64,000 bases of DNA. Source: Craterostigma plantagineum. Lineage: Eukaryota; Streptophyta; Magnoliopsida; Lamiales; Linderniaceae. The stretch covers positions 186,001-250,000 of the forward strand of contig JAPQWV010000302.1 in assembly GCA_027422505.1 (NCBI GenBank). The letters run 5' to 3'. The notes beneath the pieces were generated by a model. That model saw only the letters and a list, made by a program, of their open reading frames with translations. It was not told the DNA's origin and did no database searches. The position numbers were made by a program, and so were the translations under genes. Shown piece by piece: positions 46,770 through 57,959 of the stretch. Each line of letters opens with the position of its first letter. Positions within the stretch are counted from its first letter, which is position 1.

Positions 46770-47270
46770 TAAGGTAGGGTCCGTGCGATACACAGGGGAC
46801 TGGGGCTTTTGGATCTGGGGACCAAAGCTGCTTAAATACGGGACCCGACCGTAAGGTAAGGTAAGGTCCCTGCGCATATACACAAGGGACCGGCGCTTTT
46901 TGATCTGGGGACCATAACGTGATAATAGGGGACCCGCACATGAGGTAAGGTAAGGTCCGTGCGTGCATACGTACATGGGACCGCCGCTTTTTGATCTGGG
47001 GACCATAACGTGACAACAGGGGACCCACGCATGAGGTAAGGTAAGGCCCGTGCGCGCATACGTACATGGGACCGACGCTTTTTGATCTCGGGACAATAAC
47101 GTGATAACAGGGGATCCGCACATGAGGTAAGGTAAGGTCCGTGCGCGCATACGTACATGGGACCGGCGCTTTTTGATCTGGGGACCATACGTGATAACAG
47201 GGGACCCGCACGTAAAATCGGGGGACCCGCGCATATTGCATTGGCGCTGACAATCGGGTCCCAAGCGCGG
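46770..47270. repeat. 91-bp tandem repeat, five copies, GGGACCC-rich
   Basis: The anchor CTTTTTGATCT occurs at 46806 (variant), 46896, 46987, 47078 and 47169, period 90-91 bp. Each unit has GGTAAGGTAAGGTCCGTGCG, CATACGTACATGGGACCG and GGGGACCCGCACATGAG. All three minus-strand frames stay open across about 500 bp because the unit lacks stops on that strand; I take this as a repeat effect, not a gene. Confidence 0.85.
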
Positions 47271-47529
47271 ATGAGCGGGTCGTCTTCCAATCTACGGTTG
47301 GTCACCTGCCATTATTGAGTCGTACCAATAATAATTGAACAATTATTGGGCATTGGGTCAAAACTGTTTTCTCAGTCACCTGTCAAATCACCCATCACGT
47401 TGCGTTTCATACACACAATCAATTATTGAACAATGAAAGAAATTTTATTCTACTAACCCTACAAATTAACATCCATAAAGACTTCAACATGTCCAAAATG
47501 TACAAAAATGTCCAAAACCACCTAGGCAC
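47271..47529. other. Downstream region of ULP-B
   Basis: Non-coding, 3' side of ULP-B up to the tandem array. No repeat or gene seen. Confidence 0.35.
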
Positions 47530-49830
47530 CTACAAATGGAGCATACAACTATGCTGGTCATGCAATATCCGTGCAGCCATAGTGGAGCGATATGCTGAAA
47601 TATCAAATTGCATTTGATATTCATTAAATTCTGGCGTGTCAACCATAATCGTCTCCACCGTCAACGCCGCATGAACCCCGCAATCCAAGCTGCCAGCCTT
47701 CTGGTTCCGATTCTTTCTATTATTCAAATTCACCTTTGTCACAATATTGAACTTGAAACGCCAATATGCAGAAAGAAACTCCGCCTGCAAAATATAGCAA
47801 ATGTTACGAACATGTTACTAAATAAATTAAAACGATAGACAGACGGATTTCAGCTACTTACGAACACTCTCGCGGCGAATGAAACCTGATGCGCGCCCAA
47901 CAAATCGTTAAGGACGAAGGTTTGCGTTGACGCATCAAAGATAAGCACTGCCCAATGACTTTTTGCGAAAACAGGAGAGATGATGTACTTGCATCGCACC
48001 AACTCATCCTCCGTGAGACGCTCCAACCATATCCGACTGCTAGTCGACAATCCACTAAGGAATTTATCCATATCATCCACCGTCACTTTTGCCTTCCTAT
48101 TCAACTTCTGTGCCTTTCTAAAGTGCTCGTCTTGCACGTAACTTGGAAAGACGAACACGCGAGGATAATGGTCGGAGTTCGCATAGATTCGCCTCAAGCA
48201 ATCTAGGTATGCGTCAAGACAATTGGACTTGAGCATATCATCGAAGAGCAACATGTAGAAGCCTTGGGCATCCACGTCGAACATGTCACTTTCCCAAACC
48301 TTATCACTGCCAAAAAAATTATTACGTGCTTATGTACGATAAATGAGTTTGACATCGAAAGCAAAAATTTACCTAAATCTTGCCGCTTTAAGGTACTTCA
48401 CAATGAGCTTGCGATCGGATGAATGAATCAATTGACGCCCGGAGAAGTCAAGTCGCCCGAGGTACTTCTTGCTCCACTGCTCGTTTATATCTTCTTCTGA
48501 ATCCTCATCACTTAGATCAACAACTTCTACGGTCGATTTGCCTCTTCTTCGAAATCCTCGGGCCCTCGACGAAGCACCAAAATCTCCAGCCCCAACCACC
48601 GCCACAGGTGTGGGGAACTCTTGAACAGGTACAATCGCTAAATCATCCTCATCGCGAAAGCCACTGCTCTCGATCTGGAGGACTACCTCAGCTTCGACAT
48701 TCTGCCGGCTAGGGCCCTCGCCGCCATCGCGGTGTCCGCTAGAACACCTAACTTCCACTCCGTGTGATAGTAGAAAGGTCACACGATCGAATAGCTCGTG
48801 TGCCGGCCCAACGTCAAAGACGCTGTCCCTATAGTACGCCACCTCCTGCTCGGCCGCTGACGGCACTAACAACCCTCGTACATGGGACACGTCAGCGGCA
48901 TCTGCGACGCTCCTCAAAGTCGGGCAATTCTTGCGATCCAAATTGTTGCTCACCCACCTTAGCATGCGTGGCGTCAAATCTTCACCTTTGCGCACCGCAA
49001 AGGCATCTTGAATGCCCAGTATGCACTCGTAAGCGAGTATCTGAATACAAATAACGCAACAAATATTAGCAATTATTTATATGTCACAAAAAGGTATGCA
49101 AAGAAGCTTAATTATAAATCACCTGAAGTGGTTGTACGAACCCACTGATCAGCCACTCTCGTTTCCTCTCCGGTATATTTACCTTTAAAGTGCGTATGAC
49201 CTCATCGAACGCCACGCTTCCCCAAGGATATTGAGAGAATGCAAACCGATCTTCAACGAGGCTAAGGACACACTGATCCACGACGATGTCCTTCTTCGAC
49301 GGTCGAGTCATCAACACGGCGGTGGCGAAGTAGACGTCCGCCAACTTTAGCTTCTCGAAGTTTGCATCTTCCTCGTCGCCAGATAACGTCTCCAATGCAT
49401 GCTTGACGTGTGACATGCGGACTTCCTGTTGCCAAAATGTCTCGCGGTGAATTGTGAGTCGCCGTTTACCGGCGGTATCTCGACTGCGAACTTCAGCCCG
49501 GTGATTAGGCAATACTCCGATTTTGAAAATTGGAGTGGCCTGTCGCCCACAATCATCCACAGCTCATCGCGGTTGTGCAGACTCGTCTGCTTCTGGATGA
49601 GGTACCACAGCAACTGGCCCGAGGGGTTAAAAGCGGGCTCCGCACTAACAAGGCGGCCGAACGGACTCTCGTTCCTAAAAATCTCCCACTCGTGGTGGTT
49701 CAGACATTGTCTTATCAGCTGGCTGGCCTCGCCGTATAACGAGTTCAGGTTTACATAGCAATAAGGAACTTCTTCCTTTGTGCCCCACTGCTTGTCATCA
49801 CAACCTAATTTATACGTAAAACACATTTGA
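47530..49830 (-). pseudogene. ULP-B: DUF1985 plus C48 ULP1-like protease gene
   Basis: Minus-strand gene, exon by exon: DUF1985 (49826-49115; YGEASQLIRQCLNHHEWEIF, LQFSKSEYCLITGLKF, then after a one-base shift near 49440 EDRFAFSQYPWGSVAFDEVI), intron, 49040-48369 (ILAYECILG, KNCPTLRSVADAADVS, acidic VEVVDLSDEDSEEDINEQW), intron, 48284-47850 (DKFLSGLSTSSRIW, AKSHWAVLIFD with the catalytic His, FVLNDL with the likely Asp), intron, 47790-47530 (QKAGSLDCGVHAALT with Gln and the nucleophile Cys). The catalytic set looks complete, unlike ULP-A. Only the shift near 49440 clearly breaks it. It is likely a SUMO-protease-like accessory of the MULE; intron borders match ULP-A where they align. Confidence 0.8.
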
Positions 49831-49869
49831 GCTAATTACGAGGTAATTGGAAAATAGAATACCCTTATG

Positions 49870-50290
49870 AGCAGATGCGCAGGGGACCGCATCGCATATG
49901 CTGAGATTCAAGCACGGATGCGCATAAGACCCCAGCGCATCGGCGCGGTCCCAGCACGGGTCCCCTGTGTTTTAGGGCTGGTCCCCTACTTAAACGCTCG
50001 GGTCCCCTGCTTATAACGCGCGGGTCCCGTGAACATTGTGCGCGCACAATGTTCACGGGACCCGCGCGTTATAAGAAGGGGACCCAGGCGTTTAAGCAGG
50101 GGACGCGCGCTAAAACGCAGGGGACCCGTGCTGGCGACCAACATCTTATGGGCGGGTCCCATGAAATACGCACAGGTCCCCTGCTCAGAAGCGTGTGCTT
50201 GCAAGCACGGGACCCATGCATTAAAAACCGACGTACGCTCTGTGCTTGCAAGCACGGGTCCCCACCAAATTAGGGTTTGCTGGGTCGTTC
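49870..50290. repeat. GGGACCC/GGGTCCC array with ~210-bp palindrome
   Basis: Centre at 50042/50043 with a perfect 24-bp core GAACATTGTGCG/CGCACAATGTTC. Arms extend from about 49935 to 50150 with few mismatches (CACGGGTCCCCTG, TTAAACGC, GGTCCC, CTTATAACGCGCGGGTCCC and their inverse). It lies upstream of ULP-B, mirror image of the array upstream of ULP-A. Confidence 0.85.
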
Positions 50291-50698
50291 CCAGATCCCC
50301 TTCTCGCGTTAAATTGAAGAAGACGAAGAGTACACATACCTCCACTCTTTGGGTGTTCGCGTTGAATGCGATTGTCAATTGAGTAGATTGAGGTTCGGAT
50401 TTCGGTTTGAGTTGCAGACAAAACGATTTGCAGAATAAGGGCGGGAGAGAACTCTTGCTTTTTTTTACTAAAAGTGCACTGAAAGTTGAATGTGGTTGTT
50501 TTTTTTTTTTTTTTTACTTTTACCCTTACGTTCTTCTATCACGGGTCTGATGTTTCAGATTCGCTAAAGTGTAACATGTAAACCCTTTAATTAATTTTTT
50601 CGTTAAGTGTTGTTGAGGTTGTTCATTGACATTAAATAAGGGTAAAATAGGCTTTAGCGCAGAGTTAGTAAGCGTACAAAGGTAAAATCTGATTTTGG

Positions 50699-50750
50699 GT
50701 GCTATTTTTTTAAAGATGACCAACTTAAAGGCTATTTACTTAAAAAACCC
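50699..50750 (-). repeat. Right terminal inverted repeat of MULE
   Basis: Inverted partner of 36404-36456, followed directly by the second copy of the 9-bp duplication ggtgtttga. Confidence 0.9.
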
Positions 50751-50759
50751 GGTGTTTGA

Positions 50760-51018
50760 GTTCGTTTGACTAAACTATCCATCTGTTCATCTCCCAACCT
50801 ACGCAACCCTTTCCTCTTGTCTGGTTTAAATTTCTTCCTTTTTGTGATTCTTGAATCTGTTGGATCTGTTAATGTTAAGATTGGCTTCGTCAATCTCTCT
50901 CTCTCTTTCTCTGTACAGAGATGAAAAAGAGGGGCGAAGAAGGGCGGGAGAAGAACGAGAAGGCATAAATAGTACAAACTGTGGAAAAATTGAAAAATGA
51001 AAAATGAATTGATTGCAG
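50760..51018. other. Flank between MULE and GGT pseudogene
   Basis: About 260 bp, with a short CT-rich run near 50890-50925 and an acceptor-like gattgcag at its end. No gene is supported here on either strand. Confidence 0.4.
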
Positions 51019-52873
51019 GCGTGGGAGTAGTAGGGGCTAAACAAGACGACAACCCATGGACGACAAAGCCCAAATCTGTGGAGTCAAGGCACGGCATAGT
51101 AGCCGCCGACGATGGGCGGTGTTCGGCGGTTGGCGTCGCCTTCCTCGCAAACGGCGGCCACGCCGTCGACGCATAGACGGCGGTGGCTTTATGGTCGTCA
51201 GAGATTCCGAATCGCAAGAAACCACTGCCTTCAACGTGAGAGAGAAAGCACCTTCAACTTCTTCAAGAGTAAGTGTCCTTACTCCCTTCAATTTAATTCG
51301 TTGATACATACAAAATTGCCTCAATTAAATTTTTGCCCCAAATTTGCAAAAGGATATGTATGCCAACAATCCAAAGACAAAGTCCAGGGGACCCATGTCT
51401 TTGGGCGTGCCAGGCGAGCTAGCGGGGCTTCGTTCCGCGTGGGAAATGCACGGACACATTCCTTTGAGGGATTTATTCGAGCCCGCGATTAAGTTCGCCA
51501 AGGAAGGGTTCGAAAAAGACCTTTTACGGGATATTACTTGGAAGATTCGAGGAAGAGTATAATGGACGACCCTGGCTTACGACAGTATTTAAGAGGGACG
51601 AGAATGAGCTTTTGAAGGCCGGCGATCTATGCTTCAACGTTGAGCTCGGCAATACTTTAGAGGACATTGCAGAGCACGGGCCCGAGGCGCTGGAGGCGGA
51701 CCTATCGGCAAAAAACTCGTCGAAGAGGTGCAAAAAGCAGGTGGGATCTTGACCATGTCCGACATGGAAAACTATGGAGCTGAAGTAAGTGAAGCTATAT
51801 CGACGCATGCTTTTGGGTACGAGATATTAACTGTGCCGCCTCCGTCTAGCGGAGGATTAAGCGTCAGTTTGGTGAGACTTTTTTATGTGTTTCTCCCATT
51901 TAGGCTTGGCAATGGGGTGGGTTTTCCCCGTTACCTGTGGGGATCCGCCCCGAATGGGGAGGCAATTCCCCACTTTTCACTCCCCGTGGGGAATAATGGG
52001 GAAAATTTGCTGCCCCGCGCTATTGCCAAGCCTACTCCCATTTAAACGGCCATCGAATTTCATTCTTATGCGTTGCTTAATTGTGGATGTTTGGGTACAG
52101 GTCTTAAATGTTGTATGGTTATAAAAGCAAAGACGATGCAGTGGGCTTGCATTGTCTGGCAGAAGCGATGAAGCACTCGTTTGCCAAGAGGATGAACTTG
52201 GGCGACGCAGCTCTCGAAGTCCGACATGCTTAGCCCTTTTTTGCTGCCGAAATCAGACAAAAGATAGACGATCGCACTACGTTTAACGCCCAACACTATA
52301 GGGTCGGGTTAGTTAGTTACTTCGTTAGTTGGTTAGTTAGGCTTTTAACTATGGCTGGATTTGATGATGGTTTAGCTTAATTTTTTTTTTGTATTTACAT
52401 TATCTATAGGTGGAGTCAGTTCGTGGATCATGGGACGAGCCACATCATAGTAGTCGATAACGATGAAAACGCGGTTTCGATGACGACTACGTTGAACCAT
52501 CGCTTCGGCAGTGGCATGCGCTCGGTTTCGACTGGGATCATCCTGAACAATCAAATGGATACGCCTACATATGAAACCTTCGACGGTTTGCCACCTGCTG
52601 AGACTAATTTCATCGAACCGAATAAAAGACCTCTGTCTTCTATCGCCCCAATCATCGTGCTCAAGGTTACTTGAAACATCGATTTACTTAGTTTTTTTCG
52701 GGAGGATCAATGTTTTGAAACAAACTCCCAGGATAACCAATTTTGCCGGAGCAATTGGATGCAGCGGAGGTTCGAACATTAGCCCGACCGTGGCCCAAGT
52801 CTTCATCAACTATTACGTCCAGGGAATGGGACCTTTAGAAGCTGTTCAAAGTCCAAGGATCTATCACTTGGTA
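51019..52873 (+). pseudogene. Gamma-glutamyltransferase (glutathione hydrolase) pseudogene
   Basis: Exon 1 (51019-51268): VESRHGIVAADDGRCSAVGV, FLANGGHAVDA, then a gap and FMVVRDSESQETTAFNVRE. Exon 2 (51353-~51870): MYANNPKTKSRGPMSLGVPG, LFEPAIKFAKEGFEKDL, a stop, VQKAGGILTMSDMENY, VPPPSSGGLS. Then frameshifted HCLAEAMKHSFAKRMNLGDA. Exon near 52411: WSQFVDHGTSH, with the catalytic Thr of the DxGTSH motif at about 52435, then NAVSMTTTLNHRF, NFIEPNKRPLSSIAPI. The last part is NISPTVAQVFINYYVQGMGP, SPRIYH. The best recalled match is plant GGT1/GGT2, which cleaves glutathione in the apoplast. The middle of exon 1 and the final exon are missing, with several shifts and stops. Confidence 0.88.
51901..52034. 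mobile_element. 134-bp hAT-type MITE in a GGT intron
   Basis: Perfect 13-bp inverted ends TAGGCTTGGCAAT..ATTGCCAAGCCTA, flanked by a perfect 8-bp duplication ctcccatt (51893-51900 and 52035-52042). The interior is CCCC/GGGG-rich. An eight-base duplication is the mark of hAT transposition. Confidence 0.92.
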
Positions 52874-53109
52874 TGAATACACCTACACCGTTATGTTTAC
52901 AATGTGTTTAGCTTGAGGAAAGTGGGGTGGAAAAGAAATGGGAGAGAAAATGGTTTTCGTAAGTATTTCTTTCGCTTTCTTCACCATTTGGTGAGGAAAT
53001 TAGTTTTCTTTTTCTCTACTAATTTCTACAAGCCAAACATACCCTTAATGTTGTTAGGTGGTGTGGTCAGTTAATATAGTATCAAAGCTCAATGACCGAA
53101 GATGTCTTT
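52874..53109. other. Short gene-free stretch
   Basis: Between the GGT remnant and the RPA1-like remnant. No gene, repeat or RNA recognised. Confidence 0.45.
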
Positions 53110-53775
53110 GGTACAAATCATCACGATAACATATTTAAGAAAATTACATGTCTAAGGCTAGATCGTAAAGAAATAAGCCGAGAGTTCACCAATTCTTTAG
53201 CAGTCGTGCATGTAATTTTCTGTCCAGGACCATCAAAAATAACAAACGTTGCAGTATCAGAATCATCTTCAACGACAACTTCTATTTGAAACCTGTTATT
53301 AGCAGGTAGAACAACGTTACGGACAATACAACATTGTCACATGAGGGGTCTAATGAGATTTAATACCGCAGGATGCCAACTGCATTAGCATCGGAACACT
53401 GGCCGCAATTCAGAGCCACCCCAGATTTATCCATCTTACTCGAACATTTAGAACACGATATATAATACCAAACATTCTTACTCAGAACCTCACTTATCCT
53501 AGCAATGCACACAAAATCCTTAACCTGTAGACAAATTATCGATATAAATATCATGCGACGATTGAGGAAATAAATTGTAAATACATAGATTGTACCTGCT
53601 CGGCTACCTAAATAAAAATCGTAAATTGCGGAAATAGGGGACACAGGTATGTCAGTCCGAACCATAGTCTAGAAAACGGTATGCGGTCGTTCATTAGCGA
53701 CCAACCAGTAAGTTTAATCTGCGTAAACTTCTAAACACGAATGGCAGAGGAGTAAATTGATATCACCCACACAAC
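53110..53775 (-). pseudogene. RPA1-like protein, C-terminal part (split gene, 3' side)
   Basis: Reads DFVCIARISEVLSKNVWYYI then a zinc ribbon CSKC..CGQC and ANAVGILRY, followed after an intron-like gap by RFQIEVVVEDDSDTATFVIF, DGPGQKITCTTAKELVNSR. This is the C-terminal OB fold of a replication protein A 70-kDa-like subunit, which binds single-stranded DNA. It continues the fragment at 60298-61258; the CRM-like retrotransposon lies between. Such genes also form large families in plants and occur in Helitrons, but no Rep or helicase is near. Confidence 0.7.
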
Positions 53776-53780
53776 TAACC

Positions 53781-54486
53781 TGATAAGGAACCCCAATCTA
53801 TTTCACCTGAGACCCGAATCCCAAAGTCGCACAGCGTCGATCGCCACGTAGAGAACACTTGATGCATTGAAAGACTCCACCAGCGGATGTGTAAAGCCGT
53901 ACGATAAGTCTCAGATCTATTCTCACAACGCACCGCTTCTGCAAGAGATAGACGATGTTTGAACGTCGAACGAAAGAGTAACAAAGACTCGAAGATATTC
54001 AATAAAGAAACTCGAAATTATATATATCAAAGTTGTTCTCTCTAATGAGAAACAAGACCTATTTATACTAGTAGACTATGGCTAAATATAGAACTAGAAT
54101 AATAACAAACTAATAGATATTTAAGCGAAAATGTAGGAGAATCTTACTAAGTAAATATCTAATTAATTTTGAATATAAAAATCTTGCAAATCGCATTCAG
54201 ATCTGGTCCAAGGACAAAAATTGCAACTTGGTCCTTCAATTCTTCGGTATTGCACTTTAGTCCCTGAACTTACCAAAATTGTCATTTATGCCCCGATCAA
54301 GTTTTGAAAATTATATTCTGACCCTCTTTATTCTGAGTTGCTATGAACATGATCTCTTATTCAAGAACCTTTAATATGAGCGTGTTAAGTTTTTCTTTGA
54401 AGTTCTTTGCTCGAAATCTTGTTACGGGCCCGGTCGGTATTTGAATCTTCAACTTAGCTTGCTTCTGATTGGACTCGTTCACATCA
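53781..54486 (-). repeat. 3' LTR of CRM-like element
   Basis: 706 bp; the plus strand begins TGATAAGGAACCCC and ends GTTCACATCA. By eye it differs from the other LTR at about one base in twenty. It contains the last codons of pol (KLKIQIPTGPVTRFRAKNFK). Confidence 0.9.
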
Positions 54487-57400
54487 TCCCCCTCTTCTTG
54501 AAAAGGATTTGTCCTCAAATCATCACTGAAATCTAAAGGAGATAAATCAGAGACATTGAAAGTGGTACTAACATTATACTCACTTGGGATATCAATTTTA
54601 TAGGCATTGTTATTGATCCTTTCGACGACTTGGAAGGGTCCATCGCCTCGGGGGAGCAACTTTGACTTTCTTTTCTCCGAAAATCGCTCTTTTCGAAGGT
54701 GTAATCAAACCCAATCACCTGGTTCAAATATGACCTGTCTCCGCCCTTTATTAGCATGGCGTGTGTATTGCTCTGTTCGTCGTTCAATGTTGAGTCGTGC
54801 AGTCTCGTGTAGTTGCTTAACCATCTCAGCCTTGCACGCCCATCTAAGTTAACTCGCTCATCCGTAGGTATAGGTGATAAATCCAAAGGAGTGAGTGGAT
54901 TGAACTCATAAACAATTTCAAAAGGCGAAAACTTAGTTGAAGAATGTATAGCACGATTATAAGCAAACTCAACGTGTGGCAAATAGTCTTCCCAAGACTT
55001 AATATTATTCTGAACAATTACTCGTAGTAAAGTAGATAATGTACGATTTACTATCTCGGTTTGCCCATCAGTTTGGGGGTGACAAGTAGTCGAAAATAAA
55101 AGCTTAGTACCGACTTTACCCCATAATGTCTTCCAAAAGTAGCTTAGGAACTTCATGTCTCTATCCGAAATGACGGTGCGAGGTACCATGTAGGTGAACA
55201 ATCTCTTGAAAGAATAAATCTGCAATATGAGAAGCGTCGTCCGTTTTAATGCAAGGAATAAAGTGTGCCATCTTTGAAAACATGTCGACCGCTACAAAGA
55301 TGGAGTCTCGTCCTTTTCTTGTCCTCGGCAAACCTAGCACAAAGTCCATTGAAATATCTACCCAAGGTGAATTAGGAATAGGTAAAGGTGTATATAAATC
55401 GTGTGGTTGAACTTTTGATTTTGCCTGGCGACATGTGGTACAATTTCTACATATTCGCTCGATATCGCGCTTCATACGAGGCCAGTAGAAATGTTCTTGG
55501 ACAATTCCTAGAGTCTTTGCAATCCCAAAATGGCCCATTAAACCTCCCGCATGGGCTTTCCTAATGATTAACTCTCTAACAGAACAATTAGGCAAACACA
55601 ATTTATTAAGTCGAAATAGATATCCATTCTGCTTAAAGTAATCACCACATGCTCCCTGCGCACACTTAGAAAGTAATTCACTAAAATCTTGGTCTGTATC
55701 ATATAAACCCTTGATGTACTCAAAACCAAGTAATTTAGTTTCTAATGTTGAAACTAACATATGCCTGCGAGAAAGGGCATCGGCCACCACATTCTCTTTA
55801 CCTTGTTTATACCTGACGACGTATGGAAAAGGCTCGAGAAATTCCATCCAGCGTGGATGCCTTTTATTTAGTTTATGTTGGCCCTTCAAGTACTAAAGCG
55901 ATTTGTCATCAGTGTGAAACATGAACTCATTAGGTAGGAGGTAATGCTGCCATGTTTCGAGAGATCGAACTAATGCATACAATTCTTTGTCTTAGGTAGG
56001 GTAATTAAGTGCCGCGCTCCCTAACTTCTCACTGAAGTACGCAATTGGCCGTCGATCCTGCATAAGAACAGCCCCGATGCCTACACCGAATGCATCACAC
56101 TCAATTTCAAATGGCTTATCAAAGTTCGGTAATGCTATGCAATGAGGGTTGGATAACTTCTGTTTCAGTGTTTCAAACGCCTCCTCCTGTGCCGATCCCC
56201 ATATGAATGCTTGATCTTCTTGATTACCTCCGTTAAGGGGGCAGCAATAGTACTGAAGTCTTTTACAAAGCGGCGGTAAAAACTCGCCAACCCGTGAAAG
56301 CTTAGAACTTGCGCAACATTCGTTGGGGTCGGCCATTGTTGTATAGCTTTTACCTTTTCAGCGTCAACCTGTACTCCTGTTGAACTCACAACGAAACCCA
56401 AGAAAACAACATAATCGGTGCAAAATATGCACTTATCAAGGTTAGCATAATGGCATTCTTTTCGTAGTACGATAAACACTTCCCGCAAATGCATTATGTG
56501 GTCATCTAAAGTCTTACTATAAATAAGGATATCATCAAAGTAGACTACCACAAATTTGCCAATGTATGAACGTAAAACATGATTCATTAAGCGCATAACG
56601 TACTAGGTGCATTTGATAAACCAAAAGGCATAACTAGCCATTCATATAATCCTAGTTTCATTTTGAATGCCGTCTTCCATTCGTCTCCCTCTTTCATGCG
56701 AATTTGGTGATACCCACTCTTAAGATCTATCTTTGAAAATATACATGCACCATGCAACTCATCGAGCATATCATCTATTCTAGGAATGGGAAAGTGATAC
56801 TTAACCATAATATTGTTGATAGCTCGACAATCGACGCACATCCTTTACGAGCCGTCTTTCTTTCGCACGAGGAGAACTGGCACAGCGCATGGACTCATAC
56901 TTTCTCTGATGTACCCCTTTGACATTAATTCTGAAATTTGTCTCTGCAACTCCTTTGTCTCCTCGGGGTTGGTTCGGTAGGCTGGACAATTCGTTAGTGC
57001 TGCTCCAGGCACAAAGTCAATCTGATGCTCTATTCTCCTAATAGGGGGTAATCCAATTGGCATGTCTTGAACGAGCACATCCTTGAATTCCTGCAATAAA
57101 GAATCAACGGTCAGGGGTAGCCCCTTGCCTGACTGGTTAGCTAATAAAAGCCTCTTTATAGACGAGTAAAATGATCGGCTGTGAAGAATAGTAAGCTTTC
57201 CTCACATCGCTCATCCTCGCCAATATAATACGCTTGTCCTTAAACTTATTTTTTCCACTTCCCTCGACAGTTCCCTCATTATTTTCACGCTCTGATTTTA
57301 CCTCATTTGATCTCTCAACATCTCTCGTTTCTTTTTCTCGCTTTAATTGCTTAACTCTCTCATTTTCTTTTTGCAGTTTGATTTGATCTTCATATACTTG

Positions 57401-57959
57401 GCTTGGTGTAAGAGGTCTGAGAGTGTAGGTGTGGTTGTTGTGCCGTAGGGTGTACTTATTTGTGTGACCGTCGTGTGTTACCCTCCGATCGAACTGTCAC
57501 GGTCGTCCCAATAGAATATGTCCAGCGTCCATTGGAACAACATCACAATGCACTGAATCCTCGTAGTTGCCAATGCGGAATGAAATTAGAACCTGCTTGT
57601 AGACTCGCACATCCCCGCCGTCGTTAAACCATTGGAGTCGATATGGATGTGGGTGTTTCGTCGTTGGAAGTGCCAATCTGTTCACCAATGCCACGCTCGC
57701 TGCATTCGTGCAACTCCCTCCATCAGTTTTCACACTACATACCTTATCTCCAACGTAGCATCGTGTGTGGAAGATGTTCTCACACTGCTCCTGGTCGTCT
57801 TGAACTACTCACGCGTTCAAGGTACGACGAGATACCAACACAAGTTCAGTGGGTATTTCAACTTCTTCCCCCAAATCGCCGTCCGTTGGTTCAAATTCGA
57901 CGTCTTCTTCATCATCGGTCACTACCTCCCCTGAAGCAAGCATCGTCATAGTTCTCTTG
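54357..57959 (-). pseudogene. CRM-like pol: protease, RT, RNase H, integrase
   Basis: Protease-like region 57733-57497 (DVVPMDAGHILLGRP). RT 57096-56500: SPCAVPVLLVRKKDGS, stop, [43 protein letters not shown] with the catalytic Asp pair, VVSSTGVQVDAEKVKAIQQW. RNase H to about 55890: FEIECDAFGVGIGAVLMQDR, YFSEKL. Integrase 55889-54700: [22 protein letters not shown] zinc motif, [51 protein letters not shown]. The tail ([26 protein letters not shown]) enters the LTR. At least five stops or shifts. Confidence 0.92.

Larger units (their letters stand above)
36404..50750. mobile_element. Mutator-like element (MULE), 14.3 kb, with ULP1-like genes
   Basis: Terminal inverted repeats: GGGGTCTTTTTAAAAAATAG.. 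at 36404 and, inverted at 50750, GGGTTTTTTAAGTAAATAGC..; my alignment gives 42 of 52 matches. A perfect 9-bp duplication, ggtgtttga, flanks it (36395-36403 and 50751-50759), the length made by Mutator transposases. Contents: a DEK_C ORF (+), a DUF1985/ULP-like gene (+), a transposase (-), a 91-bp tandem array, a second DUF1985/ULP-like gene (-) and GGGACCC arrays. MULEs with ULP1-like genes are known (Kaonashi in Arabidopsis, CUMULE in melon). Size and the double, inverted ULP genes stand out here. Confidence 0.93.

Noticed and set aside
46717..47305. Overlapping 157-178-codon minus-strand frames
   Set aside because: They are three readings of the 91-bp tandem array; the encoded peptides just echo the repeat and match no family.
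36888..50290. GGGACCC arrays as a CRISPR-like array
   Set aside because: Spacing is irregular, both orientations occur, there are no uniform spacers, and the DNA is plant nuclear.
50732..51217. 161-codon minus-strand frame between MULE and GGT
   Set aside because: Overlaps GGT exon 1 in antisense and a CT-rich run; no recognised motif.
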